DNA of 64,000 bases from Rhodospirillales bacterium (GCA_017640505.1 JAEPQO010000001.1:2000625-2064624); one strand, 5' to 3'; numbered from the stretch's first letter, positions 1 through 8,811 are shown. Made by a program: numbers and translations. The notes: generated from the letters alone by a model not told the origin.

Positions 1-489
1 CAAATGCGTGAACGCGATGTCCTTGTCGTCCCGGTCCAACGGGCCGATTCCGAAGTCGACGGCGTCTGTCCTGAGCGATTCCAGAATTTCCGAGCCGTAG
101 GCTTCCCGTACTTGAATAAAAATCTCCGGGTGACGGGATTGGAAGGCGGCGAGCGCCGGCGGCAGGATCGAGGACGCGAAACTGGGCGCGCAGGCGACGA
201 GGACACGGCCCCGGGTCATGGCCGCTTCGTCCCTGAAGGCGCGGATCGTGTCCTCAAGCCCGGTGATTGTCCTATTGGCACGCTCCAGGAGTTCGCTGCC
301 GGCATCCGTAAGGCGAACGGACCGCGTCGTTCGATGAAACAATGGCACGCCAAGCGTGGTCTCCAGTTGCTGGACGTGGGCGGTTACGGCGGACTGCGAC
401 AGATTGAGCCGCTCGGAGGCACGGCGAAACCCACGGGCCTCGGCGACGGCCAGAAAGGTCTCCAGTTGCTTGAGAGTGACCGGCAGCAT
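1..489 (-). CDS. LysR-family transcriptional regulator (partial, runs off left edge)
   Basis: Only the first 163 residues are visible; the rest lies left of the window. The N-terminus is a LysR winged helix-turn-helix, with TLKQLETFLAVAEARGFRRAS followed by NLSQSAVTAHVQQLE, then the linker helix and the start of the effector-binding domain (GRVLVACAPSF). I chose the ATG at 489 because a GGAG at 496-499 lies 6 nt upstream on the minus strand; an in-frame ATG at 516 would add nine residues. The gene diverges from the MmgE/PrpD operon that begins at 623. In this family that arrangement usually means the regulator controls the divergent operon in response to a pathway intermediate, so it is probably the specific regulator of the catabolic cluster at 623-6665. 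That role is inferred from position only. Confidence 0.9.
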   Translation of the reverse strand, partial: MLPVTLKQLETFLAVAEARGFRRASERLNLSQSAVTAHVQQLETTLGVPLFHRTTRSVRLTDAGSELLERANRTITGLEDTIRAFRDEAAMTRGRVLVACAPSFASSILPPALAAFQSRHPEIFIQVREAYGSEILESLRTDAVDFGIGPLDRDDKDIAFTHL

Positions 490-517
490 GGGTATCTCCA
501 ATTGATCTGATTTCATG

Positions 518-534
518 ATATATAGTCCATATAT
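518..534. promoter_or_regulatory. AT-rich inverted repeat, candidate LysR operator
   Basis: ATATAT arms at 518-523 and 529-534 flank AGTCC. The repeat lies in the 133-bp divergent region between the LysR start (489) and the MmgE/PrpD start (623). It contains the T-N11-A spacing that LysR proteins recognise, although such spacing is cheap to find in AT-rich DNA. The position just upstream of the regulator start fits autoregulation. I see no convincing -35/-10 pair next to it. Confidence 0.35.
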
Positions 535-622
535 TCCTATTTGTTCAATCGAATGTAGTGTGTTGGAATATCTCCTAAGAGCCGGGGCACCCGGCGATCA
601 TCAAAGATTAGGGAGACATCCG

Positions 623-2017
623 ATGACCGGTATCAGCCGCCGCCTGGCGGAATTTGCAGTCAATCTTGGATACGAAGACCTGCCCACCGACGTGATCGAG
701 CGGACCAAGCTTTTGATCCTCGACACAGCGGGCATCATGGTGCGTGCGCGCAACGATGCGGAATCAACGCCGGCCATGGTGCGTGCGCTGGAATACTTGG
801 GTCTCGCGTCAGGCGACTGCGCCGTGCCGGGGGATGCAAAGACCTATGCGCCGTCGGCGGCGGCGCTGCTGAACGGCACGCTTGCTCACTCGCTCGATTT
901 CGATGACACGCACGCGGAGGCTTCGCTGCATTCGTCCGCGCCGATCGTGCCGGCTGCGCTTGCGGCGGCGGAGATGACGGGCGCATCGGGCAAAGACCTG
1001 ATCGCGGCCTGCGTCGCCGGGTATGAAATCCAGATCCGGCTCTCGCTGGCGCTGGGCCCGTCGGACCATTACGACCGCGGCTATCACCCGACGGCGACGT
1101 GCGGGATTTTTGGTGCCGTGGCGGCGGCGGGCAAGCTGCTCGGCATGGATGCCGACCAGATCGAGAGCGGCTTCGGCATTGCGCTCAGCCAGGCGGCGGG
1201 CTCCATGCAGTTCCTCGCCGACGGGGCATGGACCAAACGCTCGCACGTCGGCCAGGCGGCACAGAACGGCCTGATGTGTGCCGTTCTTGCCAAGGAAGGT
1301 TTCCAGGGGCCGAAGGAAGCGTTCGAGGGTAAGTGGGGGTTCCTCCATGCGTACGCGCCGAACGCCGATCCGGCCAAGGCGGATGCCGAGTTGGGCGAGC
1401 GCTGGGAAACACTCCGTCTCGCGGTTAAGCCCTATCCAAGCTGCCGCTATACGCACGCGGCTATGGATGCGATCAAGCAGATCATGCGGGACGAAGGCGT
1501 GACCGCCGACGAGGTTGAAGCCGTCGAAATCGGCCTGCCGTTGACCGGCATGAAGATCGTCAGTTTCCCCGAGGAAGCGAAGCACAATCCGGAAAGTGTC
1601 GTCGACGGCCAGTTCTCGATGCCGTTCTGTGCCGCCGTCGTGCTGCGTGAAGGGACCATGCTCTGGGATCATTACGCGACGCATCTGAAAGATCCGGAAA
1701 CGCTGGCGCTGACGAAGAAGGTGACATGCGTCAACGATCCGGAAGTCGAGGCGCTGTTCCCCGCCAACATGGCGGGCAAGGCGACGGTGAAAACGCCGCG
1801 CGGCACGTTCTCGGTACTGGTCGACATGCCGAAGGGCGAACCGGCCAACTTCATGACGGTGGATGAGTTCCGCGGCAAGTTCTCGGGTCTGGCTTCGCCT
1901 TATCTTGGTGAGGAGGGTGTGAACCGCTTCGCCGATTTGATCCTCGGTCTTGAGGCGCAGAATTCCGTGTCGTCGGTGCTCGCCGCCGGTAAGCCGCAGA
2001 TGCAGGCCGCTGAATAA
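623..2017 (+). CDS. MmgE/PrpD family protein
   Basis: 464 residues, full length for the family of 2-methylcitrate dehydratase, cis-aconitate decarboxylase and iminodisuccinate epimerase. Recognisable parts are the N-terminal helical segment (LAEFAVNLGYEDLP), the substrate-site motif LAHSLDFDDTH near residue 95, and the C-terminal PYPSCRYTHAAMDA segment. The ATG at 623 follows GGGAG at 611-615; the longer open frame from 515 has no ribosome site. It is the first gene of a six-gene operon and its stop overlaps the next start (TAATG). The family adds or removes water or CO2 on polycarboxylic acids, and the substrate cannot be read from sequence. Its company with CoA-transferase, dehydrogenase and hydratase genes suggests it prepares or isomerises a branched dicarboxylate before CoA activation (inference). 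Confidence 0.9.
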   Translation: MTGISRRLAEFAVNLGYEDLPTDVIERTKLLILDTAGIMVRARNDAESTPAMVRALEYLGLASGDCAVPGDAKTYAPSAAALLNGTLAHSLDFDDTHAEASLHSSAPIVPAALAAAEMTGASGKDLIAACVAGYEIQIRLSLALGPSDHYDRGYHPTATCGIFGAVAAAGKLLGMDADQIESGFGIALSQAAGSMQFLADGAWTKRSHVGQAAQNGLMCAVLAKEGFQGPKEAFEGKWGFLHAYAPNADPAKADAELGERWETLRLAVKPYPSCRYTHAAMDAIKQIMRDEGVTADEVEAVEIGLPLTGMKIVSFPEEAKHNPESVVDGQFSMPFCAAVVLREGTMLWDHYATHLKDPETLALTKKVTCVNDPEVEALFPANMAGKATVKTPRGTFSVLVDMPKGEPANFMTVDEFRGKFSGLASPYLGEEGVNRFADLILGLEAQNSVSSVLAAGKPQMQAAE

Positions 2018-2535
2018 TGGTTGCTGAAGCCAAGGAAGTCGGCCCGAACCGGTATCGCGAATCCTACGGACGGTACCTTGAGGACTTCAAGGTGGGTGAT
2101 GTCTACGAGCACCGCCCCGGTCGCACGATCACGGAGAACGACAACATCTGGTTCACGCTGCTGACGATGAATCAGCACCCGCTGCACTTTGATCAGGAAT
2201 ACGCCAAGCATTCCGAGTTCGGTCAGCCGCTGGTGAACTCGTGCCTGACGCTTTCGATCGTCGCGGGGATGAGCGTCTCGGACGTCTCGCAGAAGACCAT
2301 CGCCAATCTGGGCTGGGACAAAGTCAAGATGCCGGCGCCGGTGTTCAACGGCGATACGCTCTATGCCGAGAGCGAGGTGCTGGCGGTCCGCGAGAGCAAG
2401 TCGCGTCCGACGCAGGGGATCGTCACCATCAAGACCACAGGATTCAAGCAGGGCGGCGTCGAGGTGATATCCTTCGAACGTTCCATGCTGATCCCGAAAC
2501 GGGGCCATGCCGTCGACGACAAGACGGACTACTGA
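2017..2535 (+). CDS. MaoC-family (hot-dog) CoA-ester hydratase
   Basis: 172 residues with a single hot-dog fold. The N-terminal segment DFKVGDVYEHRPGRTITE and the helix MNQHPLHFDQEYA resemble itaconyl-CoA and mesaconyl-CoA hydratases rather than the (R)-3-hydroxyacyl hydratases: the classical SGDxNPxH becomes TMNQHPLH, so the catalytic Asp position holds Asn while the His is kept. SRPTQGIVT near the C-terminus is also typical of that subgroup. The ATG shares one base with the MmgE/PrpD stop, which implies translational coupling. It probably hydrates an unsaturated dicarboxylyl-CoA made by the dehydrogenase encoded next. The exact substrate is unknown. Confidence 0.85.
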   Translation: MVAEAKEVGPNRYRESYGRYLEDFKVGDVYEHRPGRTITENDNIWFTLLTMNQHPLHFDQEYAKHSEFGQPLVNSCLTLSIVAGMSVSDVSQKTIANLGWDKVKMPAPVFNGDTLYAESEVLAVRESKSRPTQGIVTIKTTGFKQGGVEVISFERSMLIPKRGHAVDDKTDY

Positions 2536-2545
2536 GGAAACGGAT

Positions 2546-3694
2546 ATGCCTGACGCACACAACGACGACAGCGCGCTTATTCTCGACGCCATCGACAAGT
2601 TCCTCGAAAAAGACGTCGCACCCTATGTGAAGGAGTTCGAGTCCGAGGACAAATACCCGCAGGAAATCGCCGACAAGCTTGCCGATCTTGGTATGTACGG
2701 GGCGACGATCTCGGCCGAATACGGCGGGCTTGGTCTCGATATCCGGACCTACTCGCAGATCGTTGAGCGGGTCTCCGCCGTATGGATGTCGGTTTCGGGT
2801 CTGTTCAATTCGCACCTGATCATGGCGCAGGCCGTCGAACGTCACGGCTCCGAGGAAATGAAGCGGGAATACCTGCCGAAGTTCGCGAGCGGTGAAATCC
2901 GTGGCGGCATCGCACTGACGGAGCCGGATGCCGGCACGGACCTGCAGGGTATCCGCACCAGGGCGGTGAAGGACGGCGACGATTACGTCATCGACGGCAA
3001 CAAGATGTGGATCACCAACTCCGTCCACGGTGAAATGATGGCGGTGCTGGTCAAGACAGATCCCGATGCCGAACCGGCGCACAGGGGCATGAGCCTATTG
3101 CTGGTGCCGAAGTTGGCCGGCTACAAGGCGAGCAAGCTCAAGAAACTCGGCTACAAGGGCATCGATACCGCAGAGATGGAGTTCAACGGCGTCCGGGTGT
3201 CGCAGTCCATGCTGATCGGCGACAAGGAAGGCCGCGGCCTGCAACAGATCCTCTCCGGTCTCGAACTCGGCCGCATCAACGTCGCCGCACGCGGCGTCGG
3301 CGTGGCGCGTGCCGCGCTGGAAGACGCGCTGGCTTACGCAAAGGAACGCAAAACCTTCGGCAAGCCGATCGCGCAGCATCAGGCAATCCAGATCAAGCTC
3401 GCTGACATGGCGACCCGTGTGCAGGCGGCGCGAAAGCTGGTCGAGGATGCGGCCATTGCCTACGACAGCGGCGAACGCTGCGATATGGAAGCCGGCATGG
3501 CCAAGCTGTTCGCGACCGAAGCGGCGATGGAAAACGCGGCGGAAGCAATGCGCATTCACGGCGCTTACGGCTATTCGCCGGAATACAACATCGAACGCTA
3601 TTACCGTGACGCGCCACTGCTCTGCATCGGTGAAGGGACCAACGAACTGCAGCGGATCATCATTGCCCGCCAACTGGTGGAGCGCAGCAGTTGA
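2546..3694 (+). CDS. Acyl-CoA dehydrogenase
   Basis: 382 residues, normal for the FAD-dependent acyl-CoA dehydrogenase family. The N-terminal helical domain is followed by the beta-domain FAD contacts (IALTEPDAGTDLQG, then DGNKMWITNS) and the C-terminal helical domain. Near the end ERYYRDAPLLCIGEGTNELQ carries the region of the catalytic Glu. The ATG at 2546 has GAGGA about 8 nt upstream, directly after the MaoC stop; a longer frame from 2507 lies inside maoC and is not used. It is expected to oxidise the alpha-beta bond of a CoA ester and pass electrons to ETF. Together with the flanking CoA-transferase and hydratase it makes a short beta-oxidation-like module. Confidence 0.93.
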   Translation: MPDAHNDDSALILDAIDKFLEKDVAPYVKEFESEDKYPQEIADKLADLGMYGATISAEYGGLGLDIRTYSQIVERVSAVWMSVSGLFNSHLIMAQAVERHGSEEMKREYLPKFASGEIRGGIALTEPDAGTDLQGIRTRAVKDGDDYVIDGNKMWITNSVHGEMMAVLVKTDPDAEPAHRGMSLLLVPKLAGYKASKLKKLGYKGIDTAEMEFNGVRVSQSMLIGDKEGRGLQQILSGLELGRINVAARGVGVARAALEDALAYAKERKTFGKPIAQHQAIQIKLADMATRVQAARKLVEDAAIAYDSGERCDMEAGMAKLFATEAAMENAAEAMRIHGAYGYSPEYNIERYYRDAPLLCIGEGTNELQRIIIARQLVERSS

Positions 3695-4881
3695 GTGCAT
3701 TACCGCTTGCCGGCGTTCGTGTGCTGGCCGTTGAACAGTATGGTGCCGGCCCCTTCGGTACGATGTTCCTTGCCGATCAGGGCGCCGAGGTCGTCAAGAT
3801 CGAGAATCCGGAAGGCGGCGACTTCGCACGCGACATTGGCCCGTACTGGTTCGGCGACGGCACGTCCGAATTCTTTCACGCCTATAACCGCAACAAGCGG
3901 AGCGTTACGCTCGATCTGACGAGTGATGAGGGTCGTGCCGTGTTCCTTGATCTCGTCAAGAAAGCCGATGCGGTTGCCTCCAACCTGCGCGGCGACGTGC
4001 CGGACAAGCTCGGGCTCAACTATGCGGACCTCAAAGACGTCAATCCGAAGATCGTCTGCGCGCATCTCTCGGCCTATGGCAGGACCGGACCGCGCAAGAC
4101 CTGGCCCGGGTTCGATTACCTGATGCAGGCAGAAGCGGGCTGGTTTTCGCTGACGGGTGAGCCGGAAAACCCGCCGACCCGGTTCGGCCTATCGGTCGTC
4201 GACCAGATGACGGGCCTGGCATTGGCCTATGCCGTGCTCGCCGGCATCACCGGCGCGCGAGCAACGGGCATCGGGCGGGACATGGATGTGAGCCTGTTCG
4301 ACATCGCGCTCTGCAATCTGGGGTATCCGGCGATCTGGTACCTAAACGAGGGGCATGTGCAGGGGCGCCTGCCCAGGTCCGCACATCCGGCGCTGACGCC
4401 GTGCGCGCTCTATCAGACCAAGGACGGCTGGATCTACCTGATGTGCAACAAGGAGAAGTTCTGGCCGGCACTCTGCAATAAGTTGGGCCGACCGGATTGG
4501 GGTGACGACCCGCGCTTCAAGACGTTCAAGGAGCGTTTCGAGAACCGCCCCCTGATCGAGGAACTGCTGGACGAGGCATTGTCCGCCAAAACCACGGCGG
4601 AGTGGCTCGAGGAATTCGCGGGCGTGGTGCCTGCTGCGGCCATCAACGATGTGCAGCAGGCGCTCGACAATCCTTTTGTCGTCGACGAGGGGCGGCTTCA
4701 GAATATCGAGCTGGATGGCCACGGCACGTATCGTTACGTGGCGCCGCCGGTGCGCGCGGGCGGGTCGCCGGCCCCGGCCAATCCGGCGCCGAAACTGGGT
4801 GTGGATACGGACGGTCTGTTACGTGATGCCGGATACGACGATGCCGCGATTGCCGCGCTTCGGGACAAGAAAGTGATCTGA
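3691..4881 (+). CDS. Class III (CaiB/BaiF) CoA-transferase
   Basis: 396 residues, normal size for formyl-CoA transferase/CaiB/racemase proteins. The N-terminus (LAGVRVLAVEQYGAGPFGT) and the following DQGAEVVKIENPEGGD are diagnostic. The segment DMDVSLFDIALC near residue 195 contains the position of the catalytic Asp that forms the acyl-anhydride intermediate. The start is TTG at 3691, overlapping the dehydrogenase stop by four bases (TTGA), a coupled start. It should transfer CoA from a donor such as succinyl-CoA to the pathway acid, activating it for the dehydrogenase and the MaoC hydratase. Donor and acceptor are not visible from sequence. Confidence 0.92.
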   Translation: MSALPLAGVRVLAVEQYGAGPFGTMFLADQGAEVVKIENPEGGDFARDIGPYWFGDGTSEFFHAYNRNKRSVTLDLTSDEGRAVFLDLVKKADAVASNLRGDVPDKLGLNYADLKDVNPKIVCAHLSAYGRTGPRKTWPGFDYLMQAEAGWFSLTGEPENPPTRFGLSVVDQMTGLALAYAVLAGITGARATGIGRDMDVSLFDIALCNLGYPAIWYLNEGHVQGRLPRSAHPALTPCALYQTKDGWIYLMCNKEKFWPALCNKLGRPDWGDDPRFKTFKERFENRPLIEELLDEALSAKTTAEWLEEFAGVVPAAAINDVQQALDNPFVVDEGRLQNIELDGHGTYRYVAPPVRAGGSPAPANPAPKLGVDTDGLLRDAGYDDAAIAALRDKKVI

Positions 4882-4902
4882 ACAAAACGGGGAAGAAACC
4901 AA

Positions 4903-6165
4903 ATGGCGCAAACACTCGCCGAAAAGATCATTGCCAACGCCGCCGGGCTCGACAGCGTCGCGCCGGGCGAAATCGTGACCTGTCAGGTCGACCTGGCCAT
5001 GATGCATGACAGTGCAGGCCCGCGCATGGCCGGCCGTAAGCTGGATGAACTGGGTGTGCCGGTCTGGGACCTGGATAAGCTCGTCGTCATTACCGACCAC
5101 TACATCAACGATGACAATCCGGAGCATAACGGCGTTCAGAAGCACGCCTATGACTGGGTGATGTCTCACGGCATCAAGAATTTCATCAAAGAGCAGGGGA
5201 TCTGTCATATCGTTTTGCCGGAGGGCGGTCACGTTAAGCCCGGCATGTTCATCGTCGGCGGTGACAGCCACTCGGTCACCGGCGGTGCCTTCGGCACCAT
5301 CATGGTCGGGATCGGCGCGACGGAGATGACCGGGGTGCTGGCAACCGGTGAAATCTGGGTGCGCGTGCCGGAGACGGTCAAGGTCGACATTACCGGCAAT
5401 CTTAAACCCGGCGTATCGGCAAAGGACGTGATCCTCAAACTCTGCGGCGATCATGGCATCATGGGGTTCAACTACCAGGCGCTGGAATACGGCGGTGAAG
5501 CCGTCTCGGCCATGTCGGTCGAGGAGCGCATGACGCTAGCCAATATGGCGGCTGAACTCGGCGCCAAGGCCGGATACTGCGAGCCGGACGAGAAGACCGA
5601 GGCTGTCCTGACCAAGTGGGGCGCAACCGGCATCGACATTCAGACGTGGCGGTCCGATCCGGACGCGTCATACGCCAAAACCGTTACCGTGAGCGGTGAT
5701 GCGCTGTCGCCCCAGGTGGCGGCACCGTCGAGCCCGGAAAACGCGGCGCCTGTCGAGGCGCACCAGGGCACCAAGCTCGATCAGGCCTATCTGGGTGCAT
5801 GCACCGGAGCCAAGTTGGATGACCTCAGGATGGCGGCGCAGGTGCTGAAAGGCCGCAAGGTTCAAAGTGGCTTCAAGTTCATGATCTCGCCGTCATCGCT
5901 TTCCATGCAAGAAGAAGCGCGAGCTGACGGCACTTTGCAGATACTGGAGGACGCCGGCGGTGTGATCCTGCCCATGGGGTGCAGTGGCTGTATCGGCATC
6001 GGACCTGCGCGATTGGAGGAAAATGCGGTCGGCATATCCTCCACCAACCGTAATTTCGTGGGCCGGGCCGGACCGAAGTCGTCCAAGCTGTTCCTGGCAT
6101 CGCCGTATACGGTGGCGGCATCGGCCATCAAGGGCGCCATCGCAGACCCGAGGGAGTTCCTATGA
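4903..6165 (+). CDS. Aconitase-family dehydratase, large subunit (3-isopropylmalate/dimethylmalate dehydratase type)
   Basis: 420 residues, the length of LeuC-type large subunits (HacA/DmdA branch). Visible signatures are the early MMHDSAGPR motif, GGDSHSVTGGAFGTI near residue 120, and three cysteines placed to hold a [4Fe-4S] cluster, one in LGACTGAK and two in MGCSGCIG. Both Cys motifs differ from canonical leucine-pathway LeuC (GSCTN, GCGxC). No other leucine gene is present, so I read it as a catabolic paralogue. It is separated from the CoA-transferase by 21 bp and overlaps its small subunit by ATGA. The pair would interconvert hydroxy-dicarboxylate isomers by dehydration and rehydration. 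Dimethylmaleate hydratase and homoaconitase are alternatives. Confidence 0.85.
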   Translation: MAQTLAEKIIANAAGLDSVAPGEIVTCQVDLAMMHDSAGPRMAGRKLDELGVPVWDLDKLVVITDHYINDDNPEHNGVQKHAYDWVMSHGIKNFIKEQGICHIVLPEGGHVKPGMFIVGGDSHSVTGGAFGTIMVGIGATEMTGVLATGEIWVRVPETVKVDITGNLKPGVSAKDVILKLCGDHGIMGFNYQALEYGGEAVSAMSVEERMTLANMAAELGAKAGYCEPDEKTEAVLTKWGATGIDIQTWRSDPDASYAKTVTVSGDALSPQVAAPSSPENAAPVEAHQGTKLDQAYLGACTGAKLDDLRMAAQVLKGRKVQSGFKFMISPSSLSMQEEARADGTLQILEDAGGVILPMGCSGCIGIGPARLEENAVGISSTNRNFVGRAGPKSSKLFLASPYTVAASAIKGAIADPREFL

Positions 6166-6665
6166 GTATTATCAAAGGCAGCGCCTGGGCCTATGGCGCG
6201 AACATCGACACGGACGCGCTTGCGCCGATTGGGTCCTACTCGGGCGCGGATAACATCGAGGCCGGCGCGGTCCATTGCCTTCGCGACATGGACCCGGGCT
6301 TCGCCAAAGGGGTGAAGGAAGGCGATATCTTCGTCGCGACCGACAACCTCGGTATCGGTTCATCCCGGGAAGCTGCGCCCTTGTTCCTGAGGACACTGGG
6401 CATCCGGTGCGTCGTCGCAAAGTCGTTCGCGCGCATCTTTTACCGTAACTGCTTCAACATCGGACTGCCGGCGCTGGTATGTCCGAATGCGGCGGAGATC
6501 GCGAAGGGAGATACGCTCGCCATCGATACGTCGACGGGTGAAATCGTGGATGAAACGCAGGGTACGACGTTTCGTTGCCAGCCGATCCCGGATCACCTGA
6601 TGTCCATTGTCGACGAGGGAGGATTGATGCCCTATCTGGAAAAGAAGCTCGCCAAAAGCGCCTGA
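6162..6665 (+). CDS. Aconitase-family dehydratase, small subunit (LeuD type)
   Basis: 167 residues, the swivel-domain subunit that partners the preceding large subunit. The motif NLGIGSSREAAPLFLRTLG near residues 64-84 matches the GSSREHAP segment of LeuD/DmdB, which contributes substrate contacts. FARIFYRNCFNIGLPAL follows as expected. The ATG at 6162 overlaps the upstream stop (ATGA), so both subunits are probably made in equal amounts. It closes the operon that starts at 623; AT-rich DNA follows. The same substrate uncertainty applies as for the large subunit. Confidence 0.88.
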   Translation: MSIIKGSAWAYGANIDTDALAPIGSYSGADNIEAGAVHCLRDMDPGFAKGVKEGDIFVATDNLGIGSSREAAPLFLRTLGIRCVVAKSFARIFYRNCFNIGLPALVCPNAAEIAKGDTLAIDTSTGEIVDETQGTTFRCQPIPDHLMSIVDEGGLMPYLEKKLAKSA

Positions 6666-6997
6666 CCGGGGCCTGACATAAAAATTTTTTGAATTATTTT
6701 TCCAGGCTGCCAGGGCAGGCTTGCGTGCGCCTATAGTTAACGCGCGCAAGCCGTCTTCATGCATATTTTCTAATGTATAATGCACGCGACACCACCTGTT
6801 GTGTGCGCGCGACAGATAGGTGCAGCGGTGCACCGATAGCGGGTGATTCTTCGTTGATTCTGAATGGGTTAGAGTGTGTCGCGTTAACCATACTGCGTCG
6901 CAACAAACTGTAGACAGCCGATTCAAACCTGATTCTAATAACAAAAAATAAGAAACCGTTAACAGAAGCGTTAGCGATTGAGGGATTGTGATCGGCG
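6666..6997. other. Intergenic region with an inverted repeat and a -10-like box
   Basis: This 332-bp AT-rich stretch is the longest gene-free interval in the window. It holds an imperfect inverted repeat: GGCTTGC-GT-GCGC at 6718-6730 pairs with GCGC-GCAAGCC at 6742-6752, with a two-base bulge and an 11-nt loop. A consensus-like TATAAT lies at 6776-6781, but no good -35 stands 16-18 bp before it. No conserved small ORF or tRNA is apparent. It probably contains the end of the upstream operon and the promoter of the pentapeptide gene. Confidence 0.5.
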
Positions 6998-8260
6998 ATG
7001 GGTAGCACCTATATGCGCACCCATGATCTGGTAGAGGCCTTGCGGGCACACGCACGGTTTACGCGTTCGCGGCCGGGCGGGAAGCGCCTGCAAATGCGGC
7101 TTGCGTCGTTCCGTGCCGTCGTGCTTCCGGGCGTGGACCTGAGCGAAGCCATCCTCTCCGGTGCGGACTTCAAGGAAAGCACGCTTTCAGGCTCAAAATT
7201 TGACGGTGCGGATTTGTATGCCGCCGATTTTACCGAAGCAGATCTGCGCCAAAGCAGTTTTCGCCGTGCCGACATTCGTGGCGCGGTCTTTCGTGGTGCG
7301 GCGATGGCCGGTGCCGATCTGAGCGGTGCCGATCTTCGTCCCGGTGCATATACCGACTCATCCCTGAAACTCGTGGGTGCACAGAAAACGATGCGCCAAA
7401 GAGCGCGCGCCAGCCGCCTCAGGCTGAGCGCCGGGGCTACGGTATTCGATGCGGCCGATCTGGAGGGCGTGGATTTTCAGGACACGGATCTTTTCCGCAG
7501 CGACTTGTCGAATGCAAACCTGATTGACGCCGACTTATCCGGAAGCCGGATCAGCAAGGCCAAATTTGTAAACGCCAACCTGACGGGTGCCGATTTTTCC
7601 GGGGCACATCTGGAAGGTGTCGATCTGCGTGGTGCGCTGCTTGCCGGTGCGAACTTTTCCAATACGAAACTGGTCGATGTGCAACTCCCGGCGGACGTCG
7701 GGTCGCTGACGGACGAAATTCGCGACAAGCTCAACCGTCATCAAGTGTGGCTCGGAACGTTCGGGCGAAAGGGAACGCGCGCGGACTTTGCCGGTAAGAA
7801 TTTATCGGGTCTCGATCTGCGCGGCACTAACCTGACCGGGGCCGATTTTACGGGTGCGAAACTTAACGGTACGTTGTTCGATGACGCGGTCATGGATTTC
7901 ACCGTGCTCAGGAATGCGGATCTTTGTTTTGCCAGCCTGGAGCGCGCGCGCCTTGACGGGGCTTTCATGCCGGGAGCCGTCCTCAGGATGGCGACATTGC
8001 GTGATGCTTCGTTCGGTAAGACGAGACTTTATCGTCACAACCTCGAACAACGTCCGGGCCGTCCCTGGCCGACGCAGATGAGCGGCGCGGATTTGAAGAA
8101 CGCGGACTTGCGTTATGCCCGGTTCGACAGAACGAACCTGAGTGACGTGAACTTCCTTGGGGCGCAGGTCGAGGCCGCCAAGTTCAGAGGATGCTTGATC
8201 GGTTCCAATCAGGAAGACCAGTTGCGGCAGCGCGGTGCAAAAGTGGTCTCGGCCGCATGA
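6998..8260 (+). CDS. Pentapeptide-repeat protein
   Basis: 420 residues, mostly A(D/N)LXX pentapeptides such as GADLSGADL, DLSNANLID and ADLKNADL. They fall in three blocks, roughly residues 36-115, 145-230 and 260-405. Such repeats fold as a right-handed quadrilateral beta-helix. A basic, non-repetitive insert (RQRARASRLRL) near 130-140 breaks the first two blocks, and a second break lies near 232-258. No signal peptide or membrane segment is visible, so it is probably cytosolic. Function cannot be read from the repeats; known members include gyrase-protecting DNA mimics, but this one lacks the short dimeric layout of Qnr/MfpA. The ATG at 6998 follows AGGG at 6981-6984; an ATG at 7013 is possible. 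Confidence 0.88.
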   Translation: MGSTYMRTHDLVEALRAHARFTRSRPGGKRLQMRLASFRAVVLPGVDLSEAILSGADFKESTLSGSKFDGADLYAADFTEADLRQSSFRRADIRGAVFRGAAMAGADLSGADLRPGAYTDSSLKLVGAQKTMRQRARASRLRLSAGATVFDAADLEGVDFQDTDLFRSDLSNANLIDADLSGSRISKAKFVNANLTGADFSGAHLEGVDLRGALLAGANFSNTKLVDVQLPADVGSLTDEIRDKLNRHQVWLGTFGRKGTRADFAGKNLSGLDLRGTNLTGADFTGAKLNGTLFDDAVMDFTVLRNADLCFASLERARLDGAFMPGAVLRMATLRDASFGKTRLYRHNLEQRPGRPWPTQMSGADLKNADLRYARFDRTNLSDVNFLGAQVEAAKFRGCLIGSNQEDQLRQRGAKVVSAA

Positions 8261-8343
8261 GCGGCCTCACGGTATTGTGCATTTCGGCCCTTATGTGCAC
8301 CGCGTAACCTGACACGTCTATCAAGCAGGTTGCGGAGGCGCGC

Positions 8344-8811
8344 ATGATGAAAACCATCTTGGCCCTGTTTGTGGTTGTGTTGCTCGGGCTTGCACCGACC
8401 CACGGCATGGCGGCTGGCACGGGCGGTGGTAGCAGTGAACCGGACGACGTGCAGAAATCACGCAGCTTGTTGAAAGACGGCAACTACGCCAAGGCGGAAG
8501 GTCTGCTTAGAAAAGCGGTTGCCGATGATCCGCAGAATGCCGATGCCTGGAATTTGCTTGGCTATGCGACCCGACTGCAGGGCGATCATGAACAGGCCGA
8601 GGAATTCTATGGCAAGGCACTCGCGCTCGATGATGACCATGTCGGCGCGCTCAACTATCTGGGCATGCTTTACGTGCAGACCGGGCGGATCGACGATGCG
8701 AAGAAGCTTCTGGCACGTATAGACGATGCGTGTCTGTTTTCCTGCGACGAGTTCAGCAGCCTTGAACGTGCGATCGCAACCGGGAAGGTCGAGAACGACA
8801 GCGGCTGGTGA
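8344..8811 (+). CDS. Secreted tetratricopeptide-repeat protein
   Basis: 155 residues. Residues 1-23 form a signal peptide (MMKTILALFVVVLLGLAP ending near GMAAG), so the product should be periplasmic. About residues 35-115 contain two to three TPR units (GNYAKAEGLLRKAVADDP, then AWNLLGYATRLQGDHEQA and LNYLGMLYVQTGRIDDA). Two cysteines (ACLFSCDEF) near the C-terminus could form a disulfide. The ribosome site GGAGG at 8334-8338 serves the ATG at 8344 or 8347. TPR proteins are interaction scaffolds and no partner is evident. Its stop codon abuts that of the convergent lipoprotein gene. Confidence 0.8.
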   Translation: MMKTILALFVVVLLGLAPTHGMAAGTGGGSSEPDDVQKSRSLLKDGNYAKAEGLLRKAVADDPQNADAWNLLGYATRLQGDHEQAEEFYGKALALDDDHVGALNYLGMLYVQTGRIDDAKKLLARIDDACLFSCDEFSSLERAIATGKVENDSGW

